A DNA stretch of 64,000 nt from Anodontia alba (GCA_964016985.1 OZ024835.1:66529812-66593811), one strand, 5' to 3'. Counted from the stretch's first letter, positions 34,843 to 45,115 are shown. Notes: generated from the sequence alone by a model not told the origin. Program-made: numbers and translations.

Positions 34843-34899
34843 TGTGAGGAAAAACTGAAACATACCAACAAGTTTAAGGGGAACAATGGAAATGACTCA

Positions 34900-35150
34900 T
34901 GACACGGAAATATTTTTCTCCCACCTTTGCCTATAGGAGATAGGCTTTTTGCCCATGTGAAGGGCTTTTTTGCCCATGTGAGAAACCTCTATCTTGCATG
35001 ACCACCCTGCTCCTAGGAACAATCCACTTAAAGGTGGGAGAAAAAGAATCCATCATGAGCCAGTCCATGAAGGCTAGGGAAATCTCACCCTCGTCCCTGG
35101 TTGAAATTCCTACCCTTTGGGTGAGATTTCCCTATCCTGCATGGACACTC
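34900..35150. mobile_element. Unclassified inverted-repeat element
   Basis: Contains ctcccacctttgcctat / aaaggtgggag and agggaaatctcacc / gggtgagatttccct inverted pairs. Boundaries uncertain. Confidence 0.5.
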
Positions 35151-35261
35151 ATAATGAATTCTTATAATCTTCCTTCTCACTGGAGGTTGCTATTACTCCC
35201 TTATTTCCAGATAATTTCAAATGTGCAAAGCAAAGATGTTTACACACAGCTGACCTGGTGT

Positions 35262-35991
35262 CTATAGCTCCAGATAAAAAGGGGTATCTGGTAAATATTT
35301 TTCTTATTTCTCCAGAAAAACATACATTAAGCATACTCATTAGACAAGCTGGCCACCCTCAGAAAGAAATGGAATTCCCTGACTTTTCACTGACATTTTC
35401 CTGACCAAATTCTATTTTTCCATGACCAAAGTGCTGAAAATTTATGGGACTTTTTACTCGTCTTGCAGTAGATAAATGATTAATTCTATTTTAGCACATA
35501 AAAATATACCACCCTAATTGTTCTTTTCAAAAATCAAATGTTCTTAAGTTTTTGTGACACTGGTGATCCAAATTAATAAGGGGTCCAAATAAAATTTCTA
35601 AAATGTTTGGGCATATATTTTTAAAATGAACATAATTCTTGTATTAATATCGAGCGAGTGAAGCAAGCGAGAAAAAAAAATACACTGTTTTCAATCACTC
35701 AAAATAGATAAAACACCTGTCGCAGCTAAACAGTTAGGGTCCTAAATTAGGAAATTCCCAGACTTTTCACTGACTTTGAGATTTAAAATTTCCCTGACCA
35801 TTTTGCATAATTCCCCATCTTTTTTCCTGCCCTTGAAGAAAAAATAGGATTTCCCTGACTTTTCCAAGACCAAACCTGATTAGAAGTGCCTCCGTTCTAA
35901 TGAGTATTCATGACATACATTTTTGCATAGAAATAAGAAAAATTTCAGAACTTTTTAGATGAAAAAAAAAGAAGCTATATCTGGAGCAATG
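35262..35991. mobile_element. A-family MITE split by a 530-bp insertion
   Basis: Left half ctatagctccagataaaaag to tactcattag; right half attagaagtgcctcc to atctggagcaatg. Confidence 0.8.
35346..35874. mobile_element. Insertion with attag duplication (ttccctgac-rich)
   Basis: Flanked by attag on both sides (35341-35345 and 35879-35883). Both ends carry attccctgacttttc-like motifs, partly in inverted arrangement, with no ORF. A class II non-autonomous element is likely; superfamily unknown. Confidence 0.65.
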
Positions 35992-36121
35992 GCCAGTCCC
36001 CTGGCCTCTTGTATGGGACTCGGGATGTTTTTTTTCAGCAACAGGATTCATTTTTGCTTTTGTCAGCTCATTTGCTATTATGAAATTTTAAAATCCTATA
36101 AAAAAAAAGTTTAAATGTGTA

Positions 36122-36329
36122 CTACACAGTGGCCTCCTTGGGTCCTGACGGTTTGCTCTTTTTATCGCCATAAATTCCAATAAAAGAACCATCTTCGTTA
36201 AATTTACTGACGTCAAAGTCTCCGCCATATTCTTCTGTAATGTCTTCATCATCACTGTCATACGGCTTCACACTTTCCGTTAAAGACACTTCGTCAGGGC
36301 GTGGCTTTTCATCTTCATCGTCATCACCA
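36122..36329 (-). CDS. L1-like gene, last coding exon: ankyrin-binding tail
   Basis: Enters in phase 2 after acceptor tttacag and ends at TAG (36122-36124). Encodes residues 332-400 of the deduced fragment. It is acidic at first (GDDDEDEKPRPDE), then SLTESVKPYDSDDED, then EYGGDFDVSKFNEDGSFIGI plus Y385. Vertebrate L1 family tails end in a closely matching ...DYGG..DVQFNEDGSFIGQY block (family knowledge). FIGQY binds ankyrin, and phosphorylation of its tyrosine releases it. Here Gln is Ile (FIGIY) and the tyrosine is kept. Fifteen further residues, rich in Lys, Gly and Pro, end in EATV; this lacks the Ser/Thr at -2 of a class I PDZ ligand. No clear AATAAA was found just downstream, so the 3' UTR end is unknown. 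Confidence 0.95.
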
Positions 36330-36881
36330 CTGTAAACAAGAAATGTAAACAGCATATGAGCAAAGGGTTGTTATGACATAGGCAACCGGCAATGGCTCAG
36401 GTGAGCCTGCGCTTAAGAGCAGTCTCGCCGGAGCCTTTGCTGTTTCCAGACATATAGTAGAGACCTTAAGGAAGCTTCAGGTAAAACATGCATGTCTGAA
36501 GCTCAAACAGGGGACTGCTCGTATGGATTTGAAGACCCACAAACTAGAAAACCATAAGGTCCTTTTTTTTTGTATGTTGGTAGAACACTATGCCTCCAAC
36601 TATATTCTTGACCCTACAAAATGCCGAACACTTAAAGGGGCATAACTCTCATAAAATTGATCCATTTTTTAAAAAGTCAATCATGTGAAATACTCCTTAG
36701 CCTCAACAAGTGCCAAATATCAAAGTCTTAGGGGAATTTCCCCAGATATCTTGTACATAAGATAAAATATGATGGACAGATGAAAAAAAACAAAAAAAAA
36801 CAAAACAAAAACATTCCCTCAATATTTCAAACTTTGGGGCATAAATATTGGGCGGACTTAATTACTTATCATACAGTGAAC

Positions 36882-37212
36882 CCTCATTACAATGACGGCA
36901 TTTGTTCCCAAAGATGTTCCCATTAAAATGAATTTGCTGTTGTAAAGAATACTTAATGAGCAGATTGATTTGTTTTATTTTGTTCTTATTTCCACATAGA
37001 ACATTATGTTTTGGATATTTGTTAGAATTGCCTCAATGAGGCAATTCTAACAAATATCCAAAACATATGTGTCTTTCAAGTACTATATAATAAATATTCT
37101 TGCATAATTTGTGACTAAATGCTACCTTTTAAGCGAAGATTTAGTGAGAGTCAAATTGTCATTATAACGAATTTTATCATTGTTTCGAGTGTCGGTATAA
37201 AGAGGGCTGTCC
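36882..37212. mobile_element. D-family palindromic element, copy 1
   Basis: Outer arms cagtgaaccctcattacaat / cggtataaagagggctg. Perfect core tttggatatttgttagaatt, gcctcaatgaggc, aattctaacaaatatcca. No ORF. Confidence 0.8.
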
Positions 37213-37373
37213 GTATTATCCCAGAATTTGAACAAATACTTTTGACTATCTGGTGACATGTCAAAATAGTTCTGGCTGAATGGCAAAACACTACAGACCC
37301 TATTCAAACTGCTCTTTGTTTGCTCATGTTAGAGTCCCATACAGTTTGCTCATGCAGTGTGTTTTTTTGTTGT

Positions 37374-37653
37374 CATCAAAAAAACATGCCTATATAATTT
37401 TGACCCCCTTAAACCCCACTTTTATATAGTAGAACTGGGGTTTACAGGGGTATACATTATTTTTCTTATTTCTGCTCAAAACAAGGATTGTGGGTACTCG
37501 TTAGAACTGCCTCGATGAGGCGGTTCTAACGAGTACCCACAATCTGTGTTTTGAGCAGAAACATGAAAAATATCAGAATTTTTTTATCTGAAAATTTTCA
37601 TTTTTTTGGTGGTAAAATTTTCAGTGTATTTGAATAGGCATATTTTCGTAATG
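37374..37653. mobile_element. B-family MITE
   Basis: catcaaaaaaacatgcctat / aataggcatattttcgtaat tips; core ctcgttagaactgcctcgat / ggttctaacgagtacccac. Reverse orientation to 28285. Confidence 0.85.
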
Positions 37654-37943
37654 TCATTCTTAGTGGGGCTTTTTACAAAGGCTGCTTTCCTAAATAGGAA
37701 AGGAACTAAATAAGCTTTTATGCTTTCGTTCTAATCCTATTGTTGTATTTTTGTATGTGTTGTATATGTAAACATTTCGGAAATAAATATGTTTAAACCA
37801 AAGGCTGCTTGCTGCGGAACTTTTTTGTGTTTGGTCGTGTTTAATGCTTTGTTGTTTTTAATAGGTCCTGTTTGGCACTGTGTTCACCTAAATAGGGAAA
37901 AGGGAGCTAGCTAGCTGCTTTGAAACTTGTTATTTTGTTATGT

Positions 37944-38218
37944 TTTGTTTGTTTGTGTTGAGGTTTTACGGCCCAGTCAACCAAATGGGGTCATGTCGAG
38001 CGCGGTCAGTTTACCTAACCACACATTTACTGGGCAGGCGTAGTCCTCTATGCGGTTAACCAGTATTGTGCACATTCTTTCGCCAGAAACTGACAACTGC
38101 CCTTCTTGAATCAGCGGAAGGGAGAGAATGACCGTAGAAAATATTTCATGATCAATCTCCACAAAAGAATCTTGCCGACCTCGGCGGGGGTCGAACCCGC
38201 GACCTCCTGGTCTCCAGT
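37944..38218 (-). mobile_element. S2 SINE, A-box end truncated
   Basis: Body as in 40105-40409, ending in the B box (read plus: ggggtcgaacccgcgacctc). Flanked by ttgttatgt on both sides as TSD. Retroposition with 5' truncation is the simplest reading. Confidence 0.82.
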
Positions 38219-38342
38219 TTGTTATGTATGTACTGTCTATCATAAGTAATTACTCTTCCTCTTGATGAAATTTGTAGGCTATCGGGGGTGGGAATACACA
38301 TGTAGTTGCTAATAATCAATCCTGAAATCTAAAAATTCGTTC

Positions 38343-38505
38343 CAAAAAAAAACTGCTAATATTTTTCTTATTTCTCAATAAAAACATATGTTGTGGGTAC
38401 TCATTAGAAGCGCCTTCTTGAGGCACTTCTAATGAGTACCCACAACATATGTTTTTATTGGTAATAAGAAAATTATGAGGATACTCCCTCTTATCTGGAG
38501 CTATG
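38343..38505. mobile_element. A-family MITE
   Basis: Full core gcgccttcttgaggcac; right tip cttatctggagctatg; left tip shortened. Confidence 0.83.
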
Positions 38506-38799
38506 CAATAATTAGTTTAATAATTAATTTTTAAAGTTATTTAAGGAATATATTAACCCAAATTAGTACTTTTGACACAAAAGGATGGTCTTGTGAACGA
38601 CTGTAAATGTGAAATTTCATGCTTAAAATGAAAGTTCTTAATCCTGAAATCAAGATTAATCCTGAAGTTTCCCATCCCTGGTTCTGTGACTGTGGCCCTT
38701 TCTTCTTTACTATTTCCCAAATAAACCACAATCTCTTTATAACACTACTTATACAAAGCAAACAGCCAAACAACAAGGTTGTATCCAAGCAAAAATATA

Positions 38800-39265
38800 T
38801 ACATTACATGTATACAGAAAAATGGCCATAAGTGTTTTTTTTTTCTATATAATCTAAACATTTTTATTTGTTGTATTCAAACAAAAATGGTCATTTTCTA
38901 TATAATCTATACATTTTTAATTGTTGTATCCAAACAAAAATGGTCATTTTTTCTATATTATCTATATATTTTTAGTTGTTGTATCCAAACAAAAATGGTC
39001 ATTTTTCTATAATTATAATCTATACATGTTTAGTTCATTTTTAGTTGTATCCAAACAAAAATGGTCATTTTCTATATAATCTATACATTTTTATTTGCTG
39101 TATCCAAACAAAAACTGGCAATTTTCTATATAATCTATACATTTTTAGTTGTTGTATCCAAACAAAAAATGGCAATTTTCTATATAATCTATACATTTTA
39201 GTTGTTGTATCCAAACAAAAATGGTCATTTTTCTATACAATTAATCTATACATATTTGTTTGGAT
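38800..39265. repeat. ~50-60 bp tandem repeat, eight to nine units
   Basis: Units built from ttgtatccaaacaaaaatgg, tcattttctatataatctat and acatttttagttg. ORFs at 38779-39335 are translations of this array. Confidence 0.9.
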
Positions 39266-39287
39266 ACATCACTTTTGGGGTCCACCT

Positions 39288-39501
39288 TTAACCCTTGTCC
39301 TGCTGAATAAATTAAGATGCCATGCCCACTTCTAATTTTCAGCCAATCAGATTACTTGATCCAGATTGTTGATATAAATTCACATACTTAATGGCAAACA
39401 GTGCAGATCCAGATCAGTTGGCTTCTTCAGAAGCCAACTGATCTGGATCTACACTGTTTGCAAAGGCAGGACATATCCAGGTTCAGCAGGACAAGGGTTA
39501 A
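39288..39501. mobile_element. G-family MITE, best copy
   Basis: ttaacccttgtcctgctgaa / ttcagcaggacaagggttaa ends (near-perfect 20-bp TIR including TTAA) and a perfect gatcagttggcttcttcaga hairpin. Confidence 0.88.
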
Positions 39502-39570
39502 AACCCCTTATATCCAAAACTGTCTAACAAGTGTATTTAGGTTAAGAATGACAAAAAATAATCTGCTTAC

Positions 39571-39649
39571 ACTCTCCCAACATCATGGAAACCACTGTCC
39601 TTCAGTTCTTGTTCGGGGTCATGACCTGCCTTGTGTTCCTTCTTGTCCA
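39571..39649 (-). CDS. L1-like gene, membrane-proximal tail exon
   Basis: 79-nt exon, acceptor tgatttcag, donor GTAAGC, phase 1 in and 2 out, encoding residues 306-332 (core DKKEHKAGHDPEQELKDSGF). Joined to the previous exon it gives RNRGGVYLLDKKE, which parallels the juxtamembrane R-x-(K/R)GGKY-x-V-x-(D/E)KE of L1-family tails (family knowledge). The segment is cytoplasmic, charged and has no predicted fold. The donor could shift by a base or two, but only this choice keeps the next exon in frame. Confidence 0.87.
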
Positions 39650-39689
39650 CTGAAATCACAGAAAAATAGTCATGTGACCCATTGTATGA

Positions 39690-39845
39690 AATCTACATAA
39701 ATATTGAAATCTACATAAATATTGAGCTATGTGAGGAAATAGGTCCTTATGTGATATGCATAAAATGTCAAATCCTATTTTCTGTAGAAAATAAGACAAA
39801 AATGTCAAATATTGTCTACTGAAATTTTTACCCAGCATTTTACGC
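39690..39845. mobile_element. E-family MITE fragment in intron 5
   Basis: aaaatgtcaaatcctatttt and gtctactgaaatttttaccc right arm. Left half lost, with a small ttgaaatctacataaata direct duplication. Confidence 0.6.
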
Positions 39846-39846
39846 A

Positions 39847-39868
39847 TGAGAGAGAGAGAGAGAGAGAC

Positions 39869-39899
<31 letters not shown>

Positions 39900-39912
39900 G
39901 AGAGAGAGAGAG
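39847..39912. repeat. Microsatellite (GA)n/(GACA)n
   Basis: gagagaga runs with gacagaca interruptions, ending about 9 bp from the donor of the transmembrane exon. Confidence 0.95.
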
Positions 39913-39926
39913 CAATCTGTACTTAC

Positions 39927-40061
39927 ACAAATAAACCCCTCCTCTATTTCTGTACAAGTAACAGAATATTACTATGATAACAACAATCAGGAATATGACA
40001 CCAACGGCAACCGCAAGCCACCATAGATCACCACCAGCTGCCTGTACAGTGGGTTCAGTTA
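39927..40061 (-). CDS. L1-like gene, transmembrane exon
   Basis: 135-nt exon, acceptor tatttttcag, donor GTAAGT, phase 1-1, residues 261-306. Begins with a short extracellular stalk (VTEPTVQAAGGDL). About 24 hydrophobic residues follow at 274-297 (WWLAVAVGVIFLIVVIIVIF, then CYLY), then the stop-transfer RNRGG. A cysteine at 294, near the inner face, could be palmitoylated (inference). Single-pass type I topology is expected from the order of modules. Confidence 0.92.
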
Positions 40062-40104
40062 CTGAAAAATAAAACAATCAACAGATGAAACAAGGCACAG
40101 AAAA

Positions 40105-40409
40105 TTTGTTTGTATTGAGGTTTTACGGTCCAGTCAACCCAATGGGGTCATGTTGAGCGCAGTCAGTTCACCTAACCACACGTTTACTGGGCAGGCTTAG
40201 TCTTCTAAGTGGTTAACCAGTATTGTGCACATTCTTTTGCCTGAAACTGACAACTGCCCTTCTTGAATCAGCGAAAGGGAGAGAATGACCGTAGAAAATA
40301 TTTCATGATCAATCTCCATGGAAGAATGTTACCGACCTCGCCGGGGGTTGAACCCGCGACCTCCAGGTCTCCAGTCAGACGGCGCATCCAACTGAGCCAC
40401 GGAGGCCGG
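40105..40409 (-). mobile_element. Full-length S2 tRNA-derived SINE
   Basis: On the minus strand it starts with a tRNA-like head: A box tggctcagttgg, B box gggttcaaccccc. A ~200-nt body follows and the tail is (caaa)n. Other copies: 37944, 42410, 45321, 59641, 59868, plus old fragments at 20345, 22676 and 34066. Lies in intron 4, just upstream of the transmembrane exon. Confidence 0.87.
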
Positions 40410-40524
40410 CAAAGAAAACAACCCATAGCTTTAAAGAAGGTTTTGTTTTACCGAACAAAAGCTGTTAACAGAAAAACCAACCCATAGCTTAAAAAAAAAC
40501 CAACCCATAGCTTTTTACAAACAA

Positions 40525-40676
40525 AAGCTGTTGGAATTTTCTTATTTGTCCATAAAAAATGTATGTTGTGGGTACTCATTAGAAATGCCTCAGTGAGGCA
40601 CTTCTAATGAGTACCCACAACATATATTTGTGGGCAAATAAGAAAAATATTTATCAGACTACCCTTCTTACATGTA
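40525..40676. mobile_element. A-family MITE, tips lost
   Basis: atgttgtgggtactcattag / taatgagtacccacaacata hairpin intact; outer tips eroded. Confidence 0.78.
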
Positions 40677-40677
40677 C

Positions 40678-40725
40678 ATTAACCCATTTTAGACTGAATG
40701 GACCCACACACTACATATATCCAAA
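40678..40725. mobile_element. F-family end fragment
   Basis: ttaacccattttagactgaa plus tggacccacacac: only the left end of an F element, abutting an A fragment. Confidence 0.55.
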
Positions 40726-40726
40726 A

Positions 40727-40819
40727 GTATTGCTATTTTCCTTATTTCTCCATGAAAACATATGTCGTGGAGAAATAAGAAAAATATTTACCGGATACCC
40801 TCCCTTATCTAAACCTATG
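40727..40819. mobile_element. A-family MITE lacking its core
   Basis: Arms ccttatttctccatgaaaac and gtggagaaataagaaaa meet directly at catatgtcgtgg; the gtactcattagaag hairpin is missing. A natural internal deletion. Confidence 0.7.
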
Positions 40820-40869
40820 TAATGTTAATTTTCACACAATGAAATGAGGAAACACAGAAGACAAATGAG

Positions 40870-41070
40870 TCACATTTACCTCCTGCATGAAAGCAGAGCT
40901 TGACATTTCATGTAAATTGTCTTATGAGACAATTCACATGACATGTCAGGCCTTGTTTTGGGTTGAAACTGAGAAACAAATGTTCTTTGCATCTGTCATA
41001 TAAACTTGTAGCAAACTCAACAGATTAATGGTGATATTTTTCTCAATTTTTGCAGAAACCCTATTTCAGA
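40870..41070. mobile_element. E-family remnants
   Basis: cttgacatttcatgtaaatt / gacaattcacatgacatgtc hairpin and ttttgcagaaaccctatttc arm. Confidence 0.55.
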
Positions 41071-41179
41071 TCTGATTCATACATAGGTTGATAAAAATGT
41101 CAGTACTTACACACAGTATAAATAACTTGGATTAAGAAAATTAATGTATATGGAATTGTGTATGCAGGGCACAGAAATA

Positions 41180-41780
41180 TTTAAAGGGAAGGACTCACTA
41201 CATTCAATTTATCCTGGAAATGTTCAGCTTTTGAAAACAGAAGTCTTGGTACTAATTTTATCAAAATCGGTTAGTATCTTAGAAGAAATCAATAGATTTT
41301 TAAAGATTGTACAACTGTGAGCACTGGCGCCCCCATTTTGATTTTTAAATTTGATATTTCAATTTTTAAAGGTACATTATAAAAGCTTCCTTATGAATTG
41401 ATATACTGACTCTAGCCACATCACATGATCATTAAGTGACATCAAAATATGACTGGATGATGGCGACATCATGATGTCAACAACACTGTTAATAGGAAAA
41501 CTGTGTGCAATTGTTTTCTTGTTTCAATTTTAGCCCTTGAACCAGATTTTTTCCTCAAATAATGGATGGAAAATAACACAAATGTAAGTAATAAAGGCAA
41601 TTTATTTGACAATCATTCAAGTAAGAACAACATTGGGCTGCGAGCAAAGTTCAGATGACCCCCTTTGGGATTCGTTTACATTGGTCATGACCCAATGTTG
41701 TTCCTACTTCAATGAACCTTAAAAGAATTACCTTCATTTCTTAAATGACCCACCCAATCTTTTCTTTTTTCAAGTCACAG
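41180..41780. mobile_element. Unclassified inverted-repeat region
   Basis: agtaagaacaacattgggct / gacccaatgttgttcctac flank a ~60-bp loop at 41620-41710. Upstream to 41180 is sequence of the gggaaggactcactacattc type that looks like a dispersed repeat. No exon found. Confidence 0.45.
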
Positions 41781-41822
41781 AATGGCCACAGAATAAGCAG
41801 TTATTCCATAAACTGTAAAATT

Positions 41823-42027
41823 CATTACGAAAACACGCCTATTCAAATATATTGAAAATTTCACCACCAAAAACTGAAAGTTTTCAGACAAAAATTCTGA
41901 TATTTTTCATATTTCTGTGTTTTTAGTAGAAATAAGAAAAATAATGTATACCCCTGTGAACCCCAGTTCTACTATACAAAAGTGGGGTTTAAGGGGGTCA
42001 AAATTATATAGGTATGTTTTCGTGATG
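41823..42027. mobile_element. B-family MITE lacking its core
   Basis: cattacgaaaacacgcctat / ataggtatgttttcgtgatg TIR intact, but the central gtactcgttagaac hairpin is reduced to ttctgtgtttttag. Parallel to the core-less A copy at 40727. Confidence 0.8.
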
Positions 42028-42409
42028 TTATACACTGGTTATTCAACAGCTACTTTCAGTCAAAAAAAAACCTAAAAAAATTAATGAGAATATAGGATAG
42101 TAAATATGTAAATAACTGGATTATAAATACAATTTTTCTGTCCATAAATGACATCTTGTTTAACAAATTCAGAGTTTGTTTTCCAGTATATTAAATAACA
42201 AAATTAATTTCCAATGACAGTTAATCATAGCCATTAATAAGCATATGGATTGTTTCATACTTCTCCCTGAATGGGAAAAAAACATGCAACAGCACATTTG
42301 CCAATATAATGGAACAGGGAGTGATGTGCAAACAGTCACTGGAATTCTTCCAATTTATGCAATATGGTTTGTAAGGAATTAACCCATTTATGCCTAGCGT
42401 CCTATTTGT

Positions 42410-42545
42410 CAGTGTTGAGGTTTTACAGCCCAGTCAACCCAATGGGGTCATGTCGAGCACGGTCAGTTTACCTAACCACACATTAACTGGGCAGGCTTAG
42501 TCCTCTAAGCGGTTAACCAGTATTGTGCACATTCTTTCGCCAGAA
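42410..42545 (-). mobile_element. S2 SINE tail-end fragment with 14-bp TSD
   Basis: gcctagcgtcctat occurs immediately before and after, flanking only the tail half of S2 (ttgaggttttacagcccagt to attctttcgccagaaa). A severely 5'-truncated retroposition event. Confidence 0.82.
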
Positions 42546-42740
42546 AGCCTAGCGTCCTATAAAAGGGACATTATCAAACAGTGTAGACCCAGATCAGACA
42601 CCACAGAATGCAGCTTCTGATCAAGTTCTACACTATTTGCATCAAACCCAGCAATTTCTATAAAACATGGCAATAGGAAAACTAACCAGACACTCCTTCA
42701 GCTGGAAATGAACCGGTCCAAACAGCTCAGGTGGAAGAGT
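42546..42740. mobile_element. F-type element
   Basis: cagtgtagacccagatcaga / gcttctgatcaagttctaca hairpin, with cggcataaatgggttaa at the right end (the left end, aacccatttatgcctag, is before the SINE at 42381). Confidence 0.6.
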
Positions 42741-42815
42741 TCACTCGGCATAAATGGGTTAAAGCGTTGCAATAGTAGAGGTAAATACTGTATAGTATTT
42801 ATTCAGCTTTGTCAT

Positions 42816-43229
42816 TAGGCCAAAAAAAAGTATTAGATTCTCAGACACCGTCGCATCTTTCCAAAAAGTCCTGCATATTATTTTTTTTAGTGGTAAGTTT
42901 TTACCGACCCACGAAAATACGTGACAATGGATTTTACTCACTTATCTGAGAATCATTTCTAACCAAACTGCAATCTAGACCACAAACATATGGTATTCTT
43001 ACTTACTTGCAAAAAAAATCGGTAAATTACGATCTGTTTGTGTTGTTTGAGACTTTAAACTCACATTTTAGATACTTCCGGTAATTTACCACCGCCATTT
43101 TGTTTAGCAAAAAAACCCCTAATGTCCAAGAATGTACCCGACCGGAAAATAAAAGTAAAATTAAAAATTGCCCGCACGCATCTATTTTTTTTTAAAATGT
43201 GTCTGAGAATCTAATAAATTTTTTTGGCC
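42816..43229. mobile_element. PIF/Harbinger-like MITE with TTA duplication
   Basis: TIR ggccaaaaaaaagtattaga / tctaataaatttttttggcc (~30 bp, few mismatches), flanked by tta on each side. A 3-bp TTA TSD and GG..CC termini are typical of PIF/Harbinger (family knowledge). ~415 bp, no transposase. Confidence 0.72.
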
Positions 43230-43379
43230 TTAGTAGGAGAAAGGAAGCAAAATGGGCCGCCAACGGACAAAAGACCCTTATGGCATCTATGAACAGCGAA
43301 GCCCCAGACCAGTTTGCGGAGCCATGCGTTGAGTCAAGATCTTTGCTATTAGTCGTATATCTTCAACAAGGTCCCTATA

Positions 43380-43452
43380 TTGTATAGGTGACCAGCGAAG
43401 ATCCTGACGAGCCTGCGCAGCTACACAGGCTTGTCTGAATCTTTGCTGTTTG
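43380..43452. mobile_element. I-family hairpin
   Basis: gaccagcgaagatcctgacg / ggcttgtctgaatctttgct. Confidence 0.6.
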
Positions 43453-43479
43453 CATGTTCTAAGGTCCCTTCTCTCAGCC

Positions 43480-43850
43480 ACCGGGCAATTACCTTCTACT
43501 TTTCAAGCACAGCCGTCTACTTTTTGGTCTTTTTGGAAATATCTTCTTTAATTTTTACACTAGCTGCCTTCTACTACGGGATTTTGCTACATACCAAGTT
43601 TCATGACAATCAGCCTACTGGTTTGGGAGAAGATTTTTTAAGGGTTTTTACCTTATATGGACCCCTCCGAACAAACTTTCGTTCCCCCATCCCATGGATG
43701 CTCCACATGAAATTTGACTTCAATTGGCCCAGTGGTTTCAGAGGGGAAGATGTTTGAAAACGTTGACAGATGACAGACTACAGACAACGACAACAGAGGC
43801 TAGTCATACCATAAGCTCACCAGAGAGCCAAAGGCTCAGGTGAGCTAAAA
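43480..43850. mobile_element. P1-type non-autonomous element, single unit
   Basis: Unit sequence (catgaaatttgacttcaatt, ggcccagtggtttcagaggg) followed by gacagactacagacaacgac and a terminal hairpin agagagccaaaggctc with caggtgagctaaaa. Same terminal architecture as 6120-6240. The ORF at 43431-43757 is a translation of it. Confidence 0.65.
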
Positions 43851-43936
43851 ATTATTGTTTGAATATCCTTATTTATGGTTATGAATGCTGTCATTACTAC
43901 TTAGAGAATTTTTATCAAAAGCATACAAGGTATATA

Positions 43937-44126
43937 CATAGCACTAGTTAAGGTGCTTTTTTCAATCCAAAAGTATTGATATTTTTCTTATTTCTCCACA
44001 AAAACATGTTATGGGTACTCATTAGAAGTACCTCGCCGAGGCGCTTTAATGTGTACCCACAACATATGTTTTCGTGGAGAAATAAAAATAATATTTACCG
44101 GATATCCTCCCTTATCTAGACCTATG
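43937..44126. mobile_element. A-family MITE
   Basis: catagcactagttaagg / cttatctagacctatg tips; slightly eroded core. Confidence 0.85.
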
Positions 44127-44192
44127 TAAATATCTATAAGATGTAAGCAGAAGTAGTTTTCTGAATTCTCCATGAAGTATGTTGTGGGTATG

Positions 44193-44816
44193 GTAAATGT
44201 CCTGAAATTTTAAACATTTTATGTTCTAAAATTTCAAACACTTTATTCCCAAGTTACTTCTTGTGCCAAAATTTTGCTATTTTTTTTTAACCCATTAAAG
44301 ACTAAATCAACTCTCCCAAAATATATATATTGGAACAGTCCATTTTTGATTTTAGGTATGTCAGGCTATATGATATAGATATTAGTAAAGACTAACGGTT
44401 GAACTATTTGCAAAGAGTGGAGACCCTGATCAGACGCCATGTTCTGGGGTGTCTGATCTGGATCTGCACTATTTGCCAGTTACCCAATTAGGGGTCTCCA
44501 GTCTTCAATGGATTAATATACTTAGTGGAATGGCAAACAGTATAGACCCCAGTGGTATAAAATTCCCTCAAAACTTACTCGCCCTTTTGGTCTACATTTT
44601 TCATTTAGATGCTAAAAATGAAGAAAAAGTGAAGAAAGTTCTGAAAATCTCACTCGCCCTACCTAAAGTTTACTTGCAAATGCGGGCAGGTGAGTGGAAT
44701 TTTATACGCCTGGACCCCGATCAGACTGCTCGTTTAGGACCATCATGATCTGGATCTGCACTGTTAGCATATGCAATTTTGTCAGAAAGTTTGGTCTAGA
44801 AAATTTTAGGACATTC
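44193..44816. mobile_element. TA-flanked TIR element carrying F elements
   Basis: TIR tggtaaatgtcctgaaattt / aaattttaggacattcacca, with ta at both borders (Tc1/mariner-like TSD). Contains a complete F element at 44291-44512 and a second F-type hairpin at about 44525-44770. Confidence 0.78.
44291..44512. mobile_element. F-family MITE nested at TTAA
   Basis: cccattaaagactaaatcaa / gtcttcaatgga ends with ttaa outside both; hairpin gatcagacgccatgttctgg. Confidence 0.78.
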
Positions 44817-44924
44817 ACCATACTCATTTGATGTGCCTCAATGTAGTGCTTCTAATGAGAACCCAGAACATATGTTTTCATATAAAAAAAAATGTCAATA
44901 AATTTTGGCTGAAGAAAAAAGCCT

Positions 44925-45100
44925 CTTTAACCTTGTCCAGCTGAACCCTGATATGCCCTACCTTTGCAAACAGTGTAGATACAGATCTGAAGAAGCCAAC
45001 TGATCTGGGTCTGCACTGTTTGCCACTAAGCATATGAAATTATATCATCAACCTGGATCAAGCAATCTGAATGGCTGAAAATTAGAAGTAGGTGTCTTCT
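44925..45100. mobile_element. G-family MITE, reverse orientation
   Basis: ttaaccttgtccagctgaac start; aagaagccaactgatctg hairpin; gctgaaaattagaagtagg right arm. Confidence 0.7.
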
Positions 45101-45115
45101 TGCAGACATAACATC

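Larger units (their letters stand above)
36330..39570 (-). other. Intron 6 of the L1-like gene
   Basis: 3.2 kb between the two cytoplasmic exons. Holds a D-family palindrome, a B-family MITE, an S2 SINE, an A-family MITE, a ~50-bp tandem array and a G-family MITE. 36360-36880 otherwise contains a fragment of the gggcataactctcataaaat repeat type and an A-rich run, without a gene. Confidence 0.8.
44148..44925. mobile_element. A-type element split by a TA-flanked element
   Basis: Left arm ctgaattctccatgaagtat, gttgtgggta; right arm actcatttgatgtgcctc, gaacccagaacatatg. Confidence 0.7.

Noticed and set aside
36122..36160. Class I PDZ ligand at the C-terminus (EATV)
   Set aside because: The -2 position is Ala, not Ser/Thr.
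38779..39335. Plus-strand ORFs with repeated Cys-Ile-Gln-Thr phrases
   Set aside because: Direct reading of the ~50-60 bp tandem array.
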